Notes: generated from the sequence alone by a model not told the origin. Numbered from the stretch's first letter, positions 54,405-64,000 are shown. The stretch: DNA of 64,000 nucleotides from Microbulbifer agarilyticus (GCF_001999945.1 NZ_CP019650.1:992001-1056000); one strand, 5' to 3'. A program made the numbers and translations.

Positions 54405-56663
54405 ATGATTAAATCAATTGGTAGTTATTTTTTTCCTGACTTGTGTTCTGAACTTGTGGCTGGCGCAAACGTTCAGCCGGTAACCGGTGACGAGGTTCTA
54501 GACTGGGAGTCGACCTCTGACGATCCCCAGTTCTCTTTGGGTGGCGTTTCGCTGTCTGGTGGCTGGTATATGCTGGAGCTTCAGCTTGTACATGCCGCAC
54601 CTAGTGCAGATGCGCGTTTGTATTTTGATTTCGGGGAAGGGTTTAGTGAGGAGGATAGCGTTTTTCTTCCTGTAAAATGTAATCGTGTTACAAAGCGTTT
54701 GGTCTATCTGCCAAAGAGAGCAAAGTCGATCCGCTTTGACCCAATGGAGTCAAAAGGCGGCTTTGGTGTAAAGCATTTTCGTTTGGTTAAGTTGCTGACT
54801 GCTTTTGCTATGGATCGACTGATCCAGCGGCTTGTAAATATGCATGACGCATTCCGGGATGTCTCTAAAACAGAGGCTAAGCGTCGGGTGAAACTTGAAG
54901 CTAAATCGGTGGGAAAGCCGTTCTTAGCGTTGGCACTAAAGTATTACAATCAAACCTTTGAGCGCAGGCGCCAAACTGTTGATTATCAACATTGGATCGA
55001 TAACCAAGAGGCGTCGCTTTTTGCTAATGCCAGGAAAGCCGCTTGTGGCGAGGAAGATTGGTCACCTTTAGTTTCAGTTGTTGTTCCTACCTATAACGCA
55101 AAAGTGCGGTTTCTGGAGGAGTGCATTGATTCAGTATTGGCGCAATCTTATCAAAACTGGGAGCTCTGTATTGCTGATGATTGTTCTACAAATCCAGAAG
55201 TTAAAGAGTGTCTGTCGCGGTATGTGGAAAAAGACTCACGTATCAAAGTGGCTTTCAGGGAGGTAAATGGTCACATATCTTCCGCTAGTAATAGCGCGCT
55301 CGAGTTGGTGTCTGGTGAATTTGTTGCTTTACTTGATCACGATGATGTTTTGTCGGAAGAGGCGCTTTCGTGCGTTGTTGGCGTATTGCAGGAAAATAGA
55401 AACCTCAAGTTAATTTATTCTGATGAAGATAAAATTGACGAATCTGGTATGCGGTTTGAGCCACATTTTAAGCCAGACTGGAACCCTGATCTGCTTTTAT
55501 CACAAAACTATATTTGTCATCTAACCGTTCTGGCCAGAGAACTGGTGGCGGATGTTGGTGGGTTTCGAGTGGGTTTCGAGGGTAGTCAGGACCACGATTT
55601 GCTGCTCCGTTGCGTGCCACATTTAGATGTGTCGACTGTTGCGCGTATTCCTTTGGTGCTGTATCACTGGAGGGCGATGTCTGGCTCAACTGCACTTGAG
55701 GCGCAAAGTAAATCTTACACGAGTGAGGCAGGAGTCAACGCGATACAATCCTATTTAGATCTGAATAGAATTGGTGGGAAAGTGGAGTTCGGTAAGGTGC
55801 CAAACACATATCGAATTCGTCGTGAGATTCCAGAGGAGGAGCCTCTGGTTTCGTTGCTTGTTCCCACTCGGGACGGAGTAGATATACTAAAGCCTTGCGT
55901 CAATGCAATTCTTGAGCGAACCAGTTACGAAAACTTCGAACTGCTGATTCTTGATAACCAAACCACATGTGCTGCAACACTCGAGTATTTAGCCGATGTG
56001 GTCAAGGATCCTCGGGTCAGTGTTCATCGTTGGAATCACCCCTTCAACTATTCTGCGATCAATAATTATGGGGCCGAATTGGCCAATGGATCAATTATCG
56101 GCTTGATCAATAATGATATTGAACCAATCAACAATGATTGGTTGACTGAAATGGTTTCCCAGGTTGTAAGGCCGGAAATTGGCTGTGTCGGTGCAAAGCT
56201 CTATTATCCGGATGATTCTATTCAGCACGCTGGTGTTATTTTAGGTATTGGTGGTGTTGCCGGCCATTCTCACAAATACTTCAATCGCCATGATTTTGGC
56301 TATTTCTCTCGGTTGCATCTTGTTCAGGGCCTGTCTGCCGTAACAGCGGCATGTCTGTTGGTTCGAAAACCAGTTTTCGACGCAGTTAATGGGCTTGATG
56401 AAGAAAACCTATCAGTATCTTTCAATGATGTGGATTTTTGTTTGAAGGTGCGTGAGGCTGGATATCAGAACCTATGGACACCATATGCTGAGCTCTATCA
56501 TCATGAGTCTGTTTCTCGCGGAGCTGATGACACGATTGCAAAAAGGCAGCGTGCGGCGGCAGAGGCTCGGTTTATGAGGGACAAGTGGGGGCACACCCTT
56601 GATCAAGACCCTGCGTACAGCCCAAACTTGACCCTAGTTCACGAAGATTTTTCTCTGGCCTGA
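54405..56663 (+). CDS. Tandem GT2 glycosyltransferase
   Basis: 752 residues from the ATG at 54405. An N-terminal beta-sandwich (about 1-135, with LSGGWYMLELQLVHA) and a helical linker precede two GT2 domains. The first (about 220-420) has VSVVVPTYNAKVRFLEECI, IADDCSTNPEV and LLDHDDVL. The second (about 485-740) has VSLLVPTRDGVDILKPCV, LDNQTT, LINNDIEPIN and NDVDFCLKVREAGY. Both DxD-type sites look intact. Expected to add two sugars, perhaps alternating, during chain growth. Its N-terminal domain is unlike the shared accessory domain. Confidence 0.9.
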   Translation: MIKSIGSYFFPDLCSELVAGANVQPVTGDEVLDWESTSDDPQFSLGGVSLSGGWYMLELQLVHAAPSADARLYFDFGEGFSEEDSVFLPVKCNRVTKRLVYLPKRAKSIRFDPMESKGGFGVKHFRLVKLLTAFAMDRLIQRLVNMHDAFRDVSKTEAKRRVKLEAKSVGKPFLALALKYYNQTFERRRQTVDYQHWIDNQEASLFANARKAACGEEDWSPLVSVVVPTYNAKVRFLEECIDSVLAQSYQNWELCIADDCSTNPEVKECLSRYVEKDSRIKVAFREVNGHISSASNSALELVSGEFVALLDHDDVLSEEALSCVVGVLQENRNLKLIYSDEDKIDESGMRFEPHFKPDWNPDLLLSQNYICHLTVLARELVADVGGFRVGFEGSQDHDLLLRCVPHLDVSTVARIPLVLYHWRAMSGSTALEAQSKSYTSEAGVNAIQSYLDLNRIGGKVEFGKVPNTYRIRREIPEEEPLVSLLVPTRDGVDILKPCVNAILERTSYENFELLILDNQTTCAATLEYLADVVKDPRVSVHRWNHPFNYSAINNYGAELANGSIIGLINNDIEPINNDWLTEMVSQVVRPEIGCVGAKLYYPDDSIQHAGVILGIGGVAGHSHKYFNRHDFGYFSRLHLVQGLSAVTAACLLVRKPVFDAVNGLDEENLSVSFNDVDFCLKVREAGYQNLWTPYAELYHHESVSRGADDTIAKRQRAAAEARFMRDKWGHTLDQDPAYSPNLTLVHEDFSLA

Positions 56664-56687
56664 TATGAGCAGATTGTCGGGAGCATT

Positions 56688-57638
56688 ATGAGTAGCCGCT
56701 ATATTGTGGTGGAAGAAGTCGCAAACCCGTCGAGCGATTACTTTGTATTGCCATACCTTCAGGCGCAGAGAGCAACTGTCGAACGTTACAGTTTTTCAGA
56801 GCTGCCGGATTCAGGCGAGTTGCACGGGGCTAATGTTCTATTTGTCCGCTATATTCCGGCTGCCTGGCGTGAGCTGGTTGCTGCGCATCGTAATAGGTTG
56901 GCGGGTGTCTGGCTTTTTATGGACGATGATCTGTTCAGCTGGCGGTCTTTCGCTGGTATGCCACTCCGCTATCAATGGAAGCTATGGCGGTTGAGCCGGC
57001 GGCACCGTTCCTGGCTGCGCGCGATTGACGCAAAGCTCGCGGTATCTACCCCATACTTACAGGCGCGTTATGCAAGTTGGAACCCGCATCTACTGACGCC
57101 TGAAGTCCCGGCTGCGTTTGCCCCTCTTTTGAATCGTAGGGGCTCCTCTGTTGAAAAATCCGAGCAAATAACACTTTTCTATCACGGTTCTGCCTCTCAC
57201 GGTGCGGATATTAAGTGGCTCCAGCCTGTTATCGCGGAGGTACTGTCCGCGGATGAGCGGATTGTATTTGAGGTAATTGGGAACGGCAGCGTAAATCGCC
57301 TTTTTAGAGGGTTGCCTCGTGTGCATGTGCTACACCCGATGAAGTGGCCAGCCTACCAATCATTGCTCCATCGTCCAGGGCGAACCATTGGCTTGGCGCC
57401 ACTGCTGGACTCGCGATTTAATCGCGCACGTGCCCACACTAAATTCCTAGATATTACCCTAGCGGGGGCGGTAGGTATTTATGCGGAAGGGGCAGTATAT
57501 GGTCAGGTCGTATGCCACCAAAAAAATGGTCTTCTGCTGCCGATGGAGCAGAATCGTTGGGTAGAGAGTATTTTACAATTGGCGGCAGATGAACCGACGC
57601 GGGCGCAGATACTAAGCGAGGCTCGCCAGTGCCTTTAA
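56688..57638 (+). CDS. GT4-like glycosyltransferase
   Basis: 316 residues, ATG after CGGGAG. The N-terminal half has VLFVRYIPAAWRELV and VWLFMDDDLFSW; the C-terminal half has FYHGSASHGADIKWLQPVI, VFEVIGNG and IGLAPLLDSRFNRARAHTKFLDITLAGAVGIYA, the usual donor-binding shape of GT-B enzymes. It lacks the standard ExxxxxxxE motif in clean form, so the family is uncertain. The kpsC start overlaps its end by 10 bases. Confidence 0.75.
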   Translation: MSSRYIVVEEVANPSSDYFVLPYLQAQRATVERYSFSELPDSGELHGANVLFVRYIPAAWRELVAAHRNRLAGVWLFMDDDLFSWRSFAGMPLRYQWKLWRLSRRHRSWLRAIDAKLAVSTPYLQARYASWNPHLLTPEVPAAFAPLLNRRGSSVEKSEQITLFYHGSASHGADIKWLQPVIAEVLSADERIVFEVIGNGSVNRLFRGLPRVHVLHPMKWPAYQSLLHRPGRTIGLAPLLDSRFNRARAHTKFLDITLAGAVGIYAEGAVYGQVVCHQKNGLLLPMEQNRWVESILQLAADEPTRAQILSEARQCL

Positions 57639-59701
57639 TCGGCTTTTGTTCCCGGGGATTGAAACGGCTTTCTCATCTCGACGTGTTACTGGAAGCGCAG
57701 AGCTACTGGTTTGCGCTGCGCCCAGTACAATCTACGACACATATTGCCGGCTGGGGACGTAAGCCCAGTGCAACACGTGCGCGAGAGATAGCAGTCGAAG
57801 CTGGCTTGCCATTCGTGAGCCTGGAAGATGGCTTTCTGCGCTCCTTTGGCCTGGGTGTGCAGGGTGCGCTGCTGCACAGCCTGATCGTGGATTACACCGG
57901 TATCTATTACGACGCGACGGCGCCCAGTGATCTGGAGAACCTGATTCGTGCGGCGGATTTTTCAAGCGAAGAGCTTACCCGCGCGCGCGCCGGTATTGCA
58001 TTACTGCAGCGGCTTCGCCTGTCAAAGTTCAATTGCGCTTCCGATACGCCTGTTGTGTGGCCGGATGGGCGCCGCAGGGTGCTCGTGGTGGACCAGACGT
58101 TTGGCGATGCAGCGATTACTTATGGTGGCGCCGACGCGTCGAGTTTTACTCAAATGCTGGAAACAGCCATTGCTGACAACCCGGATGCAGAGGTGGTGGT
58201 TAAGGTGCACCCGGATGTTATCGCGGGTAAAAAACGCGGTTATTTACTGGACGCAGCACGTGAGCACGACTGTCGCGTTTGGTCGGAAGACATTTCTCCT
58301 TGGGCACTGCTCGATGCGGTGGACAAAGTGTATGTGGTCACCAGCCAGTTTGGCTTCGATGCGCTGCTGGCAGGCAAACCGGTGTGTTGTTTCGGGATGC
58401 CATTTTTTGCTGGCTGGGGGCTAACTGAAGATTTGCAGACGTGTGCGCGGCGCGGGCAACACCGCTCATTGGAGCAGGTTTTCGCGGCGGCCTATCTGCG
58501 CTATTGCCGATATATCAACCCGTATACGGGCAAGCGTTGTACTTTCGAAGATACTGCTCGTCTGATTTCAGAGCAGGTAAAGCGGAGCCAGCACCTCGCC
58601 GGATCCTGGTTAGGTGTAGATTTTTCACCGTGGAAACGCGGGTTCGTGGCTGATTTTTTGGCTCGCCCTAAGCAGTGCCGGTTTGTGAGAAGGCATTCGA
58701 ATGCTTTCAGCGAGGTAGAGGCAGAGACTCAGGTAGTGGCTTGGGCAAGTAGCTTGACGGAGCCGGTTGTAACCAAGTGCAGTAACTCCCGGTTACCGCT
58801 TTGGCGGCTTGAGGATGGATTCCTGCGGTCGGTGGGTTTGGGGTCCGATCTGGTGCGCCCGCTCTCGTTGGTTCTGGATAAGCAGGGGATTTATTATGAT
58901 GCTTCCCGACCGTCTGACCTGGAATCTATTTTAAAGGACGCAGAGCTATCTCCGTTGCTCTGTGCTCGTGCGGCCGCGCTGCGAGAGACCCTTGTTACCC
59001 GACAGTTGAGTAAATACAACGTAGGTGAACAGGGTGTGGCTCTGGATTTGCCATCAGACCGAACCATTATATTGGTGCCCGGGCAGGTGGAGAGTGATGC
59101 ATCGATCGCCAGCGGCTCTCCTTGGCTCAAAAGCAATCAGCAGTTATTGGAGCAGGTACGCAGAGCGAACCCCGATGCTTATATTATTTATAAACCGCAC
59201 CCGGATGTAGTCGCGGGTGGGCGCATTGGGAAGTTGGCTGACGATGCTGGTGTTCTTTACGATCAGCTGGTAGCCGATGCACCAATGCCTGCAGTACTTG
59301 CACGAGTGGATGAGCTACACACACTTTGTTCTTTAAGTGGCTTCGAGGCGTTACTGCGGGGCGTTAAGGTCGTGACTTATGGCTTGCCGTTTTATGCCGG
59401 TTGGGGGCTGAGTGATGATCGTCTTCTTGGCGAGGGCTGCGACGAAATGCCCAATGCCCTCTCGGAGTTGGCAATGGTTCGTCGCTGCAAAAGAGCTCGT
59501 GGACGGAGCCGCACACTGGACGAGCTGGTAGCCGCAACGTTGATTCTATACCCCACCTATGTGGATCCGCACCGTGGCGACATCGTGGATGTCGAAACTG
59601 CGGTGCAGTTGTTGGCGTCCCAACAACAGGGCTCGTCTTATCTCAGCTGGTGGCGACGTGGGCTTTATCGCATCGTTCGCAACCAATTTTTCAAGAAGTA
59701 G
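57629..59701 (+). CDS. kpsC: Capsule Kdo-linker glycosyltransferase KpsC
   Basis: With KpsS, builds the poly-beta-Kdo linker on a lipid on which group 2-type capsules are made. 690 residues, GTG start at 57629 overlapping the previous gene. Two homologous halves are evident: each has an EDGFLRS motif (FVSLEDGFLRSFGLG and WRLEDGFLRSVGLGSD), an IYYDA motif with PSDLE, KVHPDV/KPHPDVVAG, and FGMPFFAGWGL/YGLPFYAGWGL. This matches the dual-domain KpsC transferases. Normal length. Confidence 0.95.
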   Translation: MPLIGFCSRGLKRLSHLDVLLEAQSYWFALRPVQSTTHIAGWGRKPSATRAREIAVEAGLPFVSLEDGFLRSFGLGVQGALLHSLIVDYTGIYYDATAPSDLENLIRAADFSSEELTRARAGIALLQRLRLSKFNCASDTPVVWPDGRRRVLVVDQTFGDAAITYGGADASSFTQMLETAIADNPDAEVVVKVHPDVIAGKKRGYLLDAAREHDCRVWSEDISPWALLDAVDKVYVVTSQFGFDALLAGKPVCCFGMPFFAGWGLTEDLQTCARRGQHRSLEQVFAAAYLRYCRYINPYTGKRCTFEDTARLISEQVKRSQHLAGSWLGVDFSPWKRGFVADFLARPKQCRFVRRHSNAFSEVEAETQVVAWASSLTEPVVTKCSNSRLPLWRLEDGFLRSVGLGSDLVRPLSLVLDKQGIYYDASRPSDLESILKDAELSPLLCARAAALRETLVTRQLSKYNVGEQGVALDLPSDRTIILVPGQVESDASIASGSPWLKSNQQLLEQVRRANPDAYIIYKPHPDVVAGGRIGKLADDAGVLYDQLVADAPMPAVLARVDELHTLCSLSGFEALLRGVKVVTYGLPFYAGWGLSDDRLLGEGCDEMPNALSELAMVRRCKRARGRSRTLDELVAATLILYPTYVDPHRGDIVDVETAVQLLASQQQGSSYLSWWRRGLYRIVRNQFFKK

Positions 59702-59717
59702 TCGCGGGTCATTGCGC

Positions 59718-60749
59718 GTGAATTCCAGATTCCTCAAGAAAATTTATCTTCTGCCCAAATGGCTCCTCGAATTGGTTTCATGGGGTAAGAGCTTTAAGAA
59801 CAATCCCATTATTGGCAGTTTCTGGCTCAATCGTTGTGGGCTTCACGTTGCCCGGGTAGTGATTGCGCACGGTTTGTTCCGTTTTCGACTGTTCCTGTTG
59901 TCGCCGCTGATTCCCGCAGAAGATCGCCGCCATTTCCGTAAATACGGCTTTGTCCTCAAACGCAACTTTCTCTCCAGTGACGATTTTGAAAAATTGGCGC
60001 ATGAATTGCAGAACTATGAAGACGGTGGCCGTGAATTCGTTGAGGGCACCACGCTAACCCAGCGAGTGTTTCTTACTGGCGCAGAGCGAGAAAAAATGCC
60101 CTCAATTCGTGCGCTTATCGAGAATCCGAAGCTCGACCGATTAATGCGCTATTGCTCGTCCAAGAATCGTCGCCCGCTGTACTACGTGGAAAACCTGTGT
60201 AATCACGCGAATGTGGTGCCGCGTCCGGATCCGCAACGGGACATGCACGCAGATACCTTCCATCCCTGTGTAAAAGGGTGGCTGTATCTGGATGCCACTG
60301 ACGACCTGAATGGGCCGTTTGTGTATGTACCGGGTTCCCACCGGTTGAGTTGGCGCCGCCTGAAGTGGGAGTACCGGCAGAGCCTGGAGGCGAGTAAGCG
60401 CGGTGAAGCGCGCGATCCGCAGAGATACTGGGATGGGTCTTTCCGAGTAACTACGGCAGACCTTGAGGAAATGGGATTTGAACCCAAAGCCCTCCATGTA
60501 CCCGCGAATACGCTTTTGGTCGCGAATGTTTATGGCTTTCATCGCCGTGGCGAGGCGCGAGAGCAGTCGCACCGTATGACGGTTTGGATGCAGGCGAGGG
60601 ACAACCCATTCAATCCATTATTCACCTTGTGGCCAAGGTCGACGGCCACGATGTTTGAATGGGGATGGTCGAAGGTACTGCAAAAACTGGATAAGGCAAA
60701 ACTCGCCAGCGGTGAACAGCGAAGTTTTGTCGGCAAATTCACCCGTTAG
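59718..60749 (+). CDS. Phytanoyl-CoA dioxygenase-family Fe(II)/2-oxoglutarate oxygenase
   Basis: 343 residues from a GTG at 59718, 16 bases after kpsC; the longer frame overlaps kpsC. The double-stranded beta-helix features are visible: iron ligands His177 and Asp179 in DMHADTF, GPFVYVPGSHRLSW, the distal His275 in VYGFHRRG, and Arg286 as probable 2-oxoglutarate ligand. The first 60 residues are basic and hydrophobic. Such oxygenases hydroxylate small molecules or sugars. Its place between kpsC and kpsS suggests a capsule component, maybe the Kdo linker or lipid, as substrate; this is inference. Confidence 0.85.
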   Translation: MNSRFLKKIYLLPKWLLELVSWGKSFKNNPIIGSFWLNRCGLHVARVVIAHGLFRFRLFLLSPLIPAEDRRHFRKYGFVLKRNFLSSDDFEKLAHELQNYEDGGREFVEGTTLTQRVFLTGAEREKMPSIRALIENPKLDRLMRYCSSKNRRPLYYVENLCNHANVVPRPDPQRDMHADTFHPCVKGWLYLDATDDLNGPFVYVPGSHRLSWRRLKWEYRQSLEASKRGEARDPQRYWDGSFRVTTADLEEMGFEPKALHVPANTLLVANVYGFHRRGEAREQSHRMTVWMQARDNPFNPLFTLWPRSTATMFEWGWSKVLQKLDKAKLASGEQRSFVGKFTR

Positions 60750-60959
60750 GGTCTCGTTCTAGCTAGCTAAAGCAAGACAATCGTCAAATATAAGAGTATA
60801 GTTTTGCGCCAGTTATGTGGTTTATATCGCAAAACTTGGCGTATTTTGCTTTTTTCGGCTCTACTTGGTCGTTCTTGTTGTTTTTAGGTGCGGGGGTTGC
60901 CCGCGCGTGTTTAGTGCCCCGGGGGGCGGCGAATTTCGCCGTGGGGCTAAGTGGGGAAA

Positions 60960-62210
60960 ATGTCAGGGGTTGTATTTTTGCAGGGGCCACATGGTCCTTT
61001 CTTTGCCTGTTGTGCCCGTTATTTCTCCGCACGGGGCATTGAAACTCATAAGATAAACTTCAACGGTGGGGACCGTTTATTCGGCTGGGCCGCCCACCAG
61101 GTGGACTATGTGGGTGGGCAAGCTGGCTGGCCAGAGTTTTTTGCCGGTTACTTACGGCGGAACGATATTCGTGCGGTGATTGTGTATGGCGATTGCCGGT
61201 ATTACCACCGTAAGGCACGAACAGTTTGCGATGAAATGGGCGTCAGCTTCTGGGCTTGTGAAGAGGGCTACTTGCGCCCTGATTTCGTCACCCTTGAGCA
61301 GGGAGGCGTAAACGCATTTTCAGGCGTTGATTGGTCCCGTGATGCCATTGAGGGATATGTTCCTCATGGCCGCTCGCCCTCGATAAAAGTGGGTAGGACT
61401 TTTTGGCAGAGGGCCCGCTATGCCATTTGTTATTACTTTGCCGTCCTTGTCTATGGGTTGCGCTTCAACCATTACCGTCACCACCGCCCAAGGGCTTGGT
61501 GGCAGGAAGCTGGATGCTGGTTGCGCAGTTTTTATCGCAAAGGTCTCTACCGCATAACCGAGCGTAACTACACGAAAGCGCTGGTACAGCGTCATGGCGG
61601 AGAGTTCTTCCTTTTTCCCTTACAGACTGCGGATGACTTTCAGATTCGCGAGCATTCGGACGTACATTCGCTGGAAGATTCGATTAGAGATGTGATTGCG
61701 TCTTTCGCTCTTAATGCAGCGAATAAAGATATCTTGGTGATCAAGCATCATCCCATGGATCGAGGCTTTTGCCACTATGGCAAATTTATTCAGCGTGCTG
61801 CGCGCGATTCGGGTGTGGATGGACGTGTGGCATATTGCCATGATCTGCACTTACCTACGCTGTTGGATCACGCCAAAGGTGTGGTGACGATTAACAGCAC
61901 GGTAGGAATCTCAGCACTGTTGCACCGGGTGCCGACGATTACTCTGGGGCGCGCTCTTTACGATATTCCGGGAATGACCCATCAAGGCGGATTGTCGGAT
62001 TTTTGGACGGAACCAGAGCCCGTAGACATGGCGCTGTTTCGTGCCTTTCGTACCTACCTATATGAGCAGACCCAGCTGGACGGTAGTTTTTCCAAGCATA
62101 TTGACTTCACTGTTCCTCAGATGATGGCGCGCATGCTGCCATCACTTAAAGCCGCACAAGCATCTGTTGACGACGCTGTTTCTGTCGATGATGAAGTGCT
62201 CGCCGCTTGA
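60960..62210 (+). CDS. kpsS: Capsule Kdo transferase KpsS-like
   Basis: 416 residues from the ATG at 60960 (GTG 60951 is possible). It has VVFLQGPHGPFFACCARYF at the N-terminus, YGDCRYYH, CEEGYLRPDFVTLE, LFPLQTADDFQIREHS, VIKHHPMDRGF and TINSTVGISALLHRVPTI, the standard KpsS/LipB pattern. KpsS adds the first beta-Kdo to phosphatidylglycerol; KpsC extends it. A 210-base gap upstream holds the palindrome CGGCGAATTTCGCCG (60927-60941). Confidence 0.93.
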   Translation: MSGVVFLQGPHGPFFACCARYFSARGIETHKINFNGGDRLFGWAAHQVDYVGGQAGWPEFFAGYLRRNDIRAVIVYGDCRYYHRKARTVCDEMGVSFWACEEGYLRPDFVTLEQGGVNAFSGVDWSRDAIEGYVPHGRSPSIKVGRTFWQRARYAICYYFAVLVYGLRFNHYRHHRPRAWWQEAGCWLRSFYRKGLYRITERNYTKALVQRHGGEFFLFPLQTADDFQIREHSDVHSLEDSIRDVIASFALNAANKDILVIKHHPMDRGFCHYGKFIQRAARDSGVDGRVAYCHDLHLPTLLDHAKGVVTINSTVGISALLHRVPTITLGRALYDIPGMTHQGGLSDFWTEPEPVDMALFRAFRTYLYEQTQLDGSFSKHIDFTVPQMMARMLPSLKAAQASVDDAVSVDDEVLAA

Positions 62211-62414
62211 TTCACCGCAGTCCTTGGGGTGGAAAAATGTAAACGGGGAGTGCTACAGATAGCGCTGCCCACGCATTCGAGGCGGCTCTTTACCGCTTGA
62301 GAATGGTCACAGATGACTCCTAAGCGTGACATAATGGGACTTAAATGCCATCTCCTCTTATCTGGTGTTGTACGGAGGAGTACGTTAGTACTATTTCTGT
62401 AGCAGAATAAGTTT

Positions 62415-63830
62415 ATGATTTTACCGGTAATAATGGCCGGCGGTTCAGGCTCTCGCTTGTGGCCGCTTTCGCGCAAACTTCATCCGAAACAGTTTCTGCC
62501 GCTTACGGATGATGCGACTATGTTGCAGAACACCTGTGCGCGATTGGAGGGCATTGAGTCGCAACCTCCATTGCTAATATGTGGCGATGATCACCGCTTT
62601 ATCGTGGCAGAGCAGTTGCGCGAGGTAGGTCAGGCGCATAGTGGGATCTTACTCGAGCCTGCAGGCCGCAATACCGCTCCGGCGGTAGCGTTGGCTGCGT
62701 TAAGGGCCATGGCCGGGGGGGCGGAAGATCCGTTGCTGCTGGTATTGGCCGCAGATCACGCAATAAAAGACGTAGCGGCCTTCCAGGCTGCGGTGATGCG
62801 TGCGGTTCCTCACGCCGAGGCTGGCAAACTGGTGACCTTTGGTATTGTGCCCTCGGCCGCCGAAACCGGTTACGGCTATATCAACAAGGCAAGGGCCATA
62901 GATGAAGCTGAGACTGCGTTTGTGGTTCAGCAGTTTGTAGAAAAGCCTGACTTAGCTACCGCAGAGAAATACGTGAGTTCCGGTGAATTTTACTGGAACA
63001 GCGGTTTGTTCCTATTCCGCGCCAGTCGTTTCATTGAAGAATTGTCTAAATATGGCCCGGATATCCTTGAGGCTTGCGAGAAAGCTATGCAGGGCGCAAC
63101 CTTTGATGTCGACTTCGTGCGCCCCGCAAGTGAGGCTTTTCTGGCCTGTACCGATGAGTCTATTGATTATGCAGTTATGGAGCACACCCGCGATGCAGTG
63201 GTAGTGCCGATGGATTGCGGTTGGAATGATGTGGGTTCCTGGTCAGCGCTTTGGGAGGTGTCTGAGAAGGACGAACAGGGCAATACGTCGAAAGGCGATG
63301 TTATCCTGGAAGATAGCCATAATTGCTATGTGCAGAGCGATAGTAAGTTAATTGCTACTGTAGGCCTGAATGATATCGTGGTGGTAGAAAGTGATGACGC
63401 GGTGCTAGTTGCCACTAAAGATCGCGTGCAAGATATCAAGAAAGTGGTTGAACGCCTCAAGGCCGAAAATCGTTCGGAAGCGCAGTTACATCGTAAAGTC
63501 TATCGCCCATGGGGCTATTATGACTCCGTTGATTTTGGCGAGCGTTTCCAAGTGAAGCGAATTGTAGTGAACCCAGGTGCACAACTTAGTTTACAAATGC
63601 ACCATCACCGTGCGGAACATTGGATAGTGGTGTCTGGTACTGCGAACGTGACTTGTGGGGAAAAAGAGTTTTTAGTTACAGAAAATCAGAGCACGTATAT
63701 CCCGCTTGGCGTTGTCCACCGTCTTGAAAATCCTGGAACCATTCCGCTGGAACTGATCGAGGTTCAGTCCGGCTCCTATCTGGGGGAGGACGATATCGTC
63801 CGTTTTGAAGATCGGTACGCTCGTAACTAA
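62415..63830 (+). CDS. manC: Mannose-1-phosphate guanylyltransferase/mannose-6-phosphate isomerase (copy 2)
   Basis: 471 residues, the same two-domain enzyme as at 45787 and plainly its paralogue: [22 protein letters not shown] (8-29), [26 protein letters not shown], then cupin [11 protein letters not shown] and [17 protein letters not shown]. The two differ at many positions, so this is not a fresh duplication. It starts after a 204-base gap and is followed by a CpsB-type gene, suggesting the start of a second polysaccharide gene group. Confidence 0.95.
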   Translation: MILPVIMAGGSGSRLWPLSRKLHPKQFLPLTDDATMLQNTCARLEGIESQPPLLICGDDHRFIVAEQLREVGQAHSGILLEPAGRNTAPAVALAALRAMAGGAEDPLLLVLAADHAIKDVAAFQAAVMRAVPHAEAGKLVTFGIVPSAAETGYGYINKARAIDEAETAFVVQQFVEKPDLATAEKYVSSGEFYWNSGLFLFRASRFIEELSKYGPDILEACEKAMQGATFDVDFVRPASEAFLACTDESIDYAVMEHTRDAVVVPMDCGWNDVGSWSALWEVSEKDEQGNTSKGDVILEDSHNCYVQSDSKLIATVGLNDIVVVESDDAVLVATKDRVQDIKKVVERLKAENRSEAQLHRKVYRPWGYYDSVDFGERFQVKRIVVNPGAQLSLQMHHHRAEHWIVVSGTANVTCGEKEFLVTENQSTYIPLGVVHRLENPGTIPLELIEVQSGSYLGEDDIVRFEDRYARN

Positions 63831-63938
63831 GAAGTTCTTTTGTGCTAAGTAAGTGCCTCGGCTCAGATATGCCGAAGTTGTTCGGGTTTGTGTATATGCA
63901 CACCTTGAATGCGTAAAAGAGGACAGCGTAGTACTCGC

Positions 63939-64000
63939 ATGATCGATCTGCATTGCCACCTTCTCCCGGGTATCGACGACGGTGCCCGGGATCTCGACCA
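63939..64000 (+). CDS. CpsB/CapC-type PHP-domain tyrosine phosphatase, partial
   Basis: Only the first 20 codons are in the window, from the ATG at 63939 (AGAGGACAG upstream). The peptide MIDLHCHLLPGIDDGARDLD has the HxH metal motif and the HxxPGxDDG pattern of the PHP-domain phosphatases that dephosphorylate bacterial tyrosine kinases in polysaccharide control. The gene runs off the right edge. Confidence 0.8.
   Translation, partial: MIDLHCHLLPGIDDGARDLD

Overview
The window looks like chromosome of a marine gammaproteobacterium of the Cellvibrionales type (Microbulbifer-like). This is an inference from gene content and order: dnaX-ybaB-recR, rnd-ycgL-ycgN, and mlaA-rssB-rssC-tal-dus in the order known from Pseudomonas. 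No taxonomic marker gene was compared. Most of the window is GC-rich; roughly 50-57 kb is visibly AT-richer.

Layout. 1-3.6 kb (minus): a FecI/FecR/TonB-receptor cell-surface signalling set, the receptor running off the left edge. 3.9-9.2 kb (plus): dnaX (with a probable -1 frameshift site), ybaB, recR, rnd, ycgL, ycgN. 9.3-12.8 kb (plus): two membrane proteins, a MoxR-type AAA+ ATPase and a CoxE-like VWA protein. 12.8-14.4 kb: a large intergenic inverted repeat and a POT peptide transporter (minus). 14.6-18.5 kb: hrpA. 18.8-20.9 kb: a precursor peptide with eight EGKCG motifs, a DUF692/MNIO enzyme and a DUF2063 partner, i.e. a copper-binding RiPP cluster of the HvfABC/bufferin kind. 21.0-28.8 kb: mlaA, an RssB-like response regulator/phosphatase, its STAS partner, a TerB-like protein, talB, dusA, a short GlpD and a degenerate GDPD-like protein. 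29.0-34.2 kb: a chaperone-usher fimbria set split over both strands. 34.5-37.4 kb: gltX, galU and tRNA-Ala(GGC).

37.6 kb to the right edge is a capsule/exopolysaccharide locus: ABC export (KpsM, KpsT, KpsE-like, KpsD-like), dTDP-rhamnose synthesis (rmlACDB), two GDP-mannose enzymes (manC), large glycosyltransferases, two sulfotransferases, a GT61 and a GT92-like enzyme, KpsC, a phytanoyl-CoA-type dioxygenase, KpsS, and the start of a CpsB/CapC-type phosphatase. Together these predict a sulfated, rhamnose- and mannose-containing polysaccharide on a Kdo linker, exported by the Kps route. One accessory domain recurs on three unrelated enzymes in this locus.

Most notable: the HvfABC-type RiPP cluster, the shuffled accessory domain in the capsule enzymes, the oxygenase lodged between kpsC and kpsS, the dnaX frameshift signal, a CRP-type palindrome before galU and an RpoE-type promoter before fecR. 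No CRISPR array, insertion sequence or prophage was seen.
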